Shown here: positions 7,463 through 10,070 of the stretch, piece by piece
Position numbering within the stretch: position 1 is the stretch's first letter
How the letters are laid out: every line of letters starts with the position of its first letter
Source of the DNA: an uncultured Bacteroidales bacterium
GTDB lineage: Bacteria; Bacteroidota; Bacteroidia; Bacteroidales; Marinilabiliaceae
Length of the DNA stretch: 10,070 bases
Assembly: GCA_934725785.1 (NCBI GenBank)
Contig: CAKVCS010000030.1
Span: 1-10,070, forward strand
Direction of reading: 5' to 3'
Notes under the pieces: generated by a model
Told to the model about the DNA's origin: nothing
The model's database searches: none
Seen by the model: the letters and a program-made list of their open reading frames with translations, nothing else
Program-made: the position numbers and the translations under genes

Positions 7463-7471
7463 CCCCCCCCC
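7463..7471. repeat. C9 homopolymer tract in the divergent control region
   Basis: Nine consecutive C residues lie upstream of the + strand operon. On the minus strand this is a G9 run in the predicted leader of the other operon. Such tracts can change length by slipped-strand mispairing. Confidence 0.9.
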
Positions 7472-7484
7472 TATCTGTAAAAAT

Positions 7485-7500
7485 TTGTGCAAATGTACAA
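7485..7500. promoter_or_regulatory. Short inverted repeat overlapping promoter elements, possible operator
   Basis: TTGTGC (7485-7490) and ACAAGC-like partner GTACAA (7495-7500) form six opposed positions around AAAT, with one G-T pair in RNA. It overlaps the minus-strand -7 element and lies just past the weak + strand one. It is short enough to be chance. Confidence 0.3.
7490..7497 (-). promoter_or_regulatory. Predicted -7 element (TACATTTG) for the minus-strand operon
   Basis: Read on the minus strand this is TACATTTG, a full match to the Bacteroides -7 consensus TAnnTTTG. It would place the start of transcription near 7483 and give a leader of about 155 nt before the ATG at 7328. No TTTG is present at the usual -33 distance, so the call is tentative. 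Confidence 0.45.
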
Positions 7501-7534
7501 AAAGACGCTCGGAATATCTATTTTAGCCAACGTT

Positions 7535-9076
7535 ATGCGCACGTCCAATCGCACTGTGGCAGCCTTGGCGATAATCTTCTTTGTGGCCTTGGCCGTATTC
7601 TTTTTCTTCCTGTGCTGCTACCCTTACCATTTTTTTCACAGGGAGCAGTACTCGCTTTTCCTCCCGTGTGGCGAGTTCGTCCGCCAGATGTTCAGCCAGG
7701 GGGTCTATGACGAGCGCTCGTGGTTGCCGGCTGTCGCTGGCGGCTATCTCACCCAGTTCTACTATTATGTCGGTGGTGGTCCTGCCGTAGTCTCCGCTGT
7801 TGCCCTCGCCCTTGGGCTCTCAGCCTTCGCGTGCCTTCGCCGCCTCGGCGTTGGGGTCCGGGCCTCGCTCGCTGTGTCCGTTGCCCTCATTCTGTGGGAG
7901 GCTGGCAGGCAGTGCGTGGGCGAATATCCGCTCTCCTCGTCGTTGTCGCTTCTGTCCGGGTGCCTTGCCGCGCTGGCCTACCCCGCCAAGGCTTCCGCCT
8001 GGGTCAGGAGCGCGGCGTTTGTCGTCATATCCGCGCTGTGCGTCACGTCTTTGGGCTACGGGGGCTTTGTCAGCGCCGCCTATGTGGGCGTGGTCGAGGC
8101 CATGCGCCGCCTGGGGGTGAGGATGGTGGCGGCCTTCGCTGTCCTCATCTTTGTGCCGCACGGCGGGTTCAAGGGCGGCGTGTGGTTTGGACATCCCGAT
8201 TTTAAGGCCGAGGCCGTCTTGCGGGCGGATGTTAGGACGAGTCGCGGGGTGCGCCTCTCCGCGGCGGACTTTCCCGAGTGTGTCACGAGAGGCGGCATCG
8301 GCAATGCGTTGCGGACTCTCAGTCTCGTAAGGAACAATGCCGACGCCGCCGTCGACAGCCTCAACTTCAAGAGAGACGTGCTTTTCCTCCCGGTCGACCC
8401 TTCGGGCGGATATATGCAGTTCACCGCGGCGGGCGAGGTCTGGTTCGCGCTCGGCGACATGACGATGGCGGAGCATGCCACACAGCTCGGCATGATTTTC
8501 TCCCCGTCTTGCTCGGGGGCGCGCCACGTCCGCCGCCTTGCCGAGATTAACATTGTCCGGGGCGACGCGTCCGCCGCCTCGAAGTACCTCCACATCCTCG
8601 GCCGTACGACCGTCCGCAGTCAGTGGGCGTCGGCCTGCTCGGTCAAGTGGGCTGGCGGGTGTCTCAGCCCGCGTCTTGAGGCTTTGCGCGGCTTAGCTCC
8701 TCGCTCCGACACTCTCCGCTCTTCCGCGGACTACCGCCGCTCCCTCCGCAACTTGCTCTCTGCCAACCCTCACAACGACATGGCGCGGGTCTACCTCTTG
8801 GCTCTCGACATGCAGGGCAAGGCTTTGTCCGACTTTGTTGACGATTATCTCGCCTATGGGCGCATGCGCATGACGCGCGCTTACGCCGAGGCCCTTATGG
8901 CGGCGATGGCAACGGCCCCGCCAGAGGCCCGGGAGAGGCTGGGGGCCGTCCGTGTGCCAGGAGCCGTCGTGCGCGACTTCGAGCGCTTCAACGACATGCT
9001 CGGGCGTCGCGACGTCGAGGCCATGCGTCGCGAGTTCGCCGGCTCCTACTGGCTGTATTGCCAATTAAACGAGTGA
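7535..9076 (+). CDS. Membrane protein with helical C-terminal domain, diverged paralogue of the 4957-6732 gene
   Basis: This encodes 513 residues from the ATG at 7535. Upstream in-frame starts (GTG 7487, ATG 7493) exist, but they overlap the likely promoter, and the 7535 start opens directly into a transmembrane helix (residues 7-30). Further hydrophobic segments fall near 83-101, 109-122, 133-150, 157-187 and 193-209. The membrane part is thus shorter than in the paralogue. The motif GGYLTQFYYYVGGGPAVV (69-86) matches the FLTQFYNPLWLGAV loop of the other protein. In the soluble part RRLAEINIVRGDASAASKYL (333-352) matches RLAEVAIVDGHYALAMRYL, followed by a shared WA, and the end GSYWLYCQLN (503-512) echoes GTSYWAFYAN. 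These shared blocks in the same order support common descent. It is followed after 1 bp by the CxxCH lipoprotein gene. Molecular function is unknown; the DUF6057-like label is weaker here than for the longer copy. Confidence 0.8.
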   Translation: MRTSNRTVAALAIIFFVALAVFFFFLCCYPYHFFHREQYSLFLPCGEFVRQMFSQGVYDERSWLPAVAGGYLTQFYYYVGGGPAVVSAVALALGLSAFACLRRLGVGVRASLAVSVALILWEAGRQCVGEYPLSSSLSLLSGCLAALAYPAKASAWVRSAAFVVISALCVTSLGYGGFVSAAYVGVVEAMRRLGVRMVAAFAVLIFVPHGGFKGGVWFGHPDFKAEAVLRADVRTSRGVRLSAADFPECVTRGGIGNALRTLSLVRNNADAAVDSLNFKRDVLFLPVDPSGGYMQFTAAGEVWFALGDMTMAEHATQLGMIFSPSCSGARHVRRLAEINIVRGDASAASKYLHILGRTTVRSQWASACSVKWAGGCLSPRLEALRGLAPRSDTLRSSADYRRSLRNLLSANPHNDMARVYLLALDMQGKALSDFVDDYLAYGRMRMTRAYAEALMAAMATAPPEARERLGAVRVPGAVVRDFERFNDMLGRRDVEAMRREFAGSYWLYCQLNE

Positions 9077-9077
9077 T

Positions 9078-10070
9078 ATGAACTGTTTGTCTAAGTTGTG
9101 GCTCGCCGCCGCGGCCTTGCTCCCCTCGTGCGTCCCCGATTTCCCTCGCGACGCCCCGTGCGCCGTGTCCGACCTTTACCCGGACTATCGGGGCGTCACC
9201 GTCCCCCGCGCGGTGGCCCCGCTCCGCTTCATGCTCCGCTCCGACAGCGTGGATGCCGTGTGCGCTGTATTCCGTGCTGGCGGGCGCGAGGCTGTCGTCT
9301 CTGCCCGCGGGCGCAAGGTCTTGGTCTCCGAGGCCGAGTGGCGCTCGCTCTTGGCCGACACGGCATGCCACCGAGTCAGCGTCGAGCTGAGTTATCGCTC
9401 GGGTGGAGGGTTCCGCCGCGACACCTTCTCGGTTTTAGTGTCGGATGACGAGTTCGACCCTTACGTCACGTATCGGCTCATCGAGCCGGGCTACGAGGTG
9501 TGGAACGCCATTCAGATAGAGGAGCGCGACATGACCTCGTTCAGCACCAGGATCTTGGCGGACAACTCGTCTCTTGGCGGGAAGTGCATGAACTGCCATG
9601 TGCACGGGCAGCGTGGCGAGACCTCACTCTTCCACCTCCGCGGCGACGGCGGGGGTTCGCTCCTCGCAAGGGGCGGCGAGCTGCGCAAGCTCGTGCTGCG
9701 GAACGACTCCATGCGCGGCGGCGCTGTCTATGGAGACATTGACACCTCGGGCCGCTTCGGGGTTTTCTCCACCAATGTGATAATCCCGCTGCTGCACTCC
9801 GAGGGCAGTCGCCGCCTGGAGGTCTACGACACCGAGAGCGACCTCTGCATAGCCGACTTCGACCGCCGGCGCATGATTCTCTCCCCGGTTGTCTCGCGCC
9901 CCGACCGTCTCGAGACGTTCCCTTGCTTCTCGCCCGACGGGCGGAGCGTCTATTTCTGCTCGGCACCGATGGTCAGCCTGCCCGACAGCATTCGCTCTTT
10001 GCGCTACTCCATTCTGCGCGTCGGGTTCGACGGGGCCGAGTGGGGCGGGAGGGTCGACACCGTATGGGGC
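9078..10070 (+). CDS. CxxCH heme-c/beta-propeller lipoprotein, second copy (3' end outside window)
   Basis: The frame is open from the ATG at 9078 to the window end (331 residues visible). The start follows the upstream TGA by one base (TGATATG) and begins a signal peptide with lipobox LPSC (Cys18). It parallels the lipoprotein at 3491-4960: PDYRGVTVPRAVAPLRF near the start, YRLIEPGYEV at 132-141, the heme-c site CMNCH at 170-174, RLEVYDTESD, and the blade ETFPCFSPDGRSVYFC (279-294) with both cysteines in the same positions. The distance from the Glu of PGYE to the first heme Cys is 30 residues in both proteins. The first blade is degenerate (DIDTSGRFGVFSTN instead of HPDGRYIAFSAN). By length of the paralogue about 155-160 residues should lie beyond the window. 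It probably works with the membrane protein encoded just upstream. Its role is not known. Confidence 0.85.
   Translation, partial: MNCLSKLWLAAAALLPSCVPDFPRDAPCAVSDLYPDYRGVTVPRAVAPLRFMLRSDSVDAVCAVFRAGGREAVVSARGRKVLVSEAEWRSLLADTACHRVSVELSYRSGGGFRRDTFSVLVSDDEFDPYVTYRLIEPGYEVWNAIQIEERDMTSFSTRILADNSSLGGKCMNCHVHGQRGETSLFHLRGDGGGSLLARGGELRKLVLRNDSMRGGAVYGDIDTSGRFGVFSTNVIIPLLHSEGSRRLEVYDTESDLCIADFDRRRMILSPVVSRPDRLETFPCFSPDGRSVYFCSAPMVSLPDSIRSLRYSILRVGFDGAEWGGRVDTVWG

Larger units (their letters stand above)
7329..7534. promoter_or_regulatory. Divergent control region between the two paralogous operons
   Basis: This region of 206 bp separates head-to-head genes, so promoters for both must lie here or overlap the gene starts. 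It holds a C9 tract (7463-7471), a G-rich stretch (7347-7359, G-runs of 4, 3 and 4), an inverted repeat around 7485-7500 and a perfect minus-strand TAnnTTTG element. An AAAATTTG (7480-7487) on the + strand differs from the -7 consensus at one base. No coding sequence is seen. Confidence 0.7.

Noticed and set aside
7487..7534. Upstream starts (GTG 7487, ATG 7493) for the + strand membrane protein
   Set aside because: They overlap the predicted promoter element. The 7535 ATG sits right before the first membrane helix. This is a preference, not proof; transcript mapping would decide.
1..10070. tRNA or rRNA genes, CRISPR arrays, insertion sequences, integrase or attachment sites
   Set aside because: No cloverleaf, regularly spaced repeats, transposase motifs or terminal inverted repeats were seen on reading both strands.

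Overview
The window looks like chromosomal DNA of a fairly GC-rich member of the order Bacteroidales (Bacteroidota). The evidence is a SusD-type outer-membrane lipoprotein, several short signal peptides with lipoboxes, start codons preceded by A-rich sequence without clear Shine-Dalgarno sites, and a perfect TAnnTTTG promoter element. The genus cannot be fixed from the sequence alone.

Region 1 (1-3268) is the end of a glycan-utilisation locus on the + strand. It holds the C-terminal 513 residues of a SusD/RagB-like protein. A 123-bp spacer with a large imperfect stem-loop follows. Next is a 503-residue lipoprotein whose last two thirds are a tandem duplication of one Trp-rich domain, probably a surface glycan-binding protein. 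A strong intrinsic terminator closes the unit. SusC would lie upstream of the window.

Region 2 (3269-3490) has no convincing gene. It holds a T10 run and a second very strong hairpin with a T tract on the + strand, which also lies just past the end of the convergent operon.

Region 3 (3491-7328) is a minus-strand operon of three genes joined by two ATGA start/stop overlaps. In transcription order these are a small DUF4369-like lipoprotein, a multi-pass membrane protein with a helical-repeat C-terminus (DUF6057-like), and a lipoprotein combining a CxxCH heme-c motif with TolB/PD40-type beta-propeller repeats.

Region 4 (7329-7534) is a divergent control region. It contains a C9 homopolymer, a small inverted repeat and a minus-strand promoter element.

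Region 5 (7535-10070, running off the end) is a + strand operon with diverged paralogues of the last two genes of region 3, in the same order and 1 bp apart. The second is a CxxCH/propeller lipoprotein cut by the window edge.

The most interesting feature is this head-to-head pair of paralogous modules: a membrane protein with a helical periplasmic or cytosolic domain, plus a predicted heme-binding propeller lipoprotein. Their function is not known to me. Envelope redox or heme chemistry is an inference from CxxCH only.
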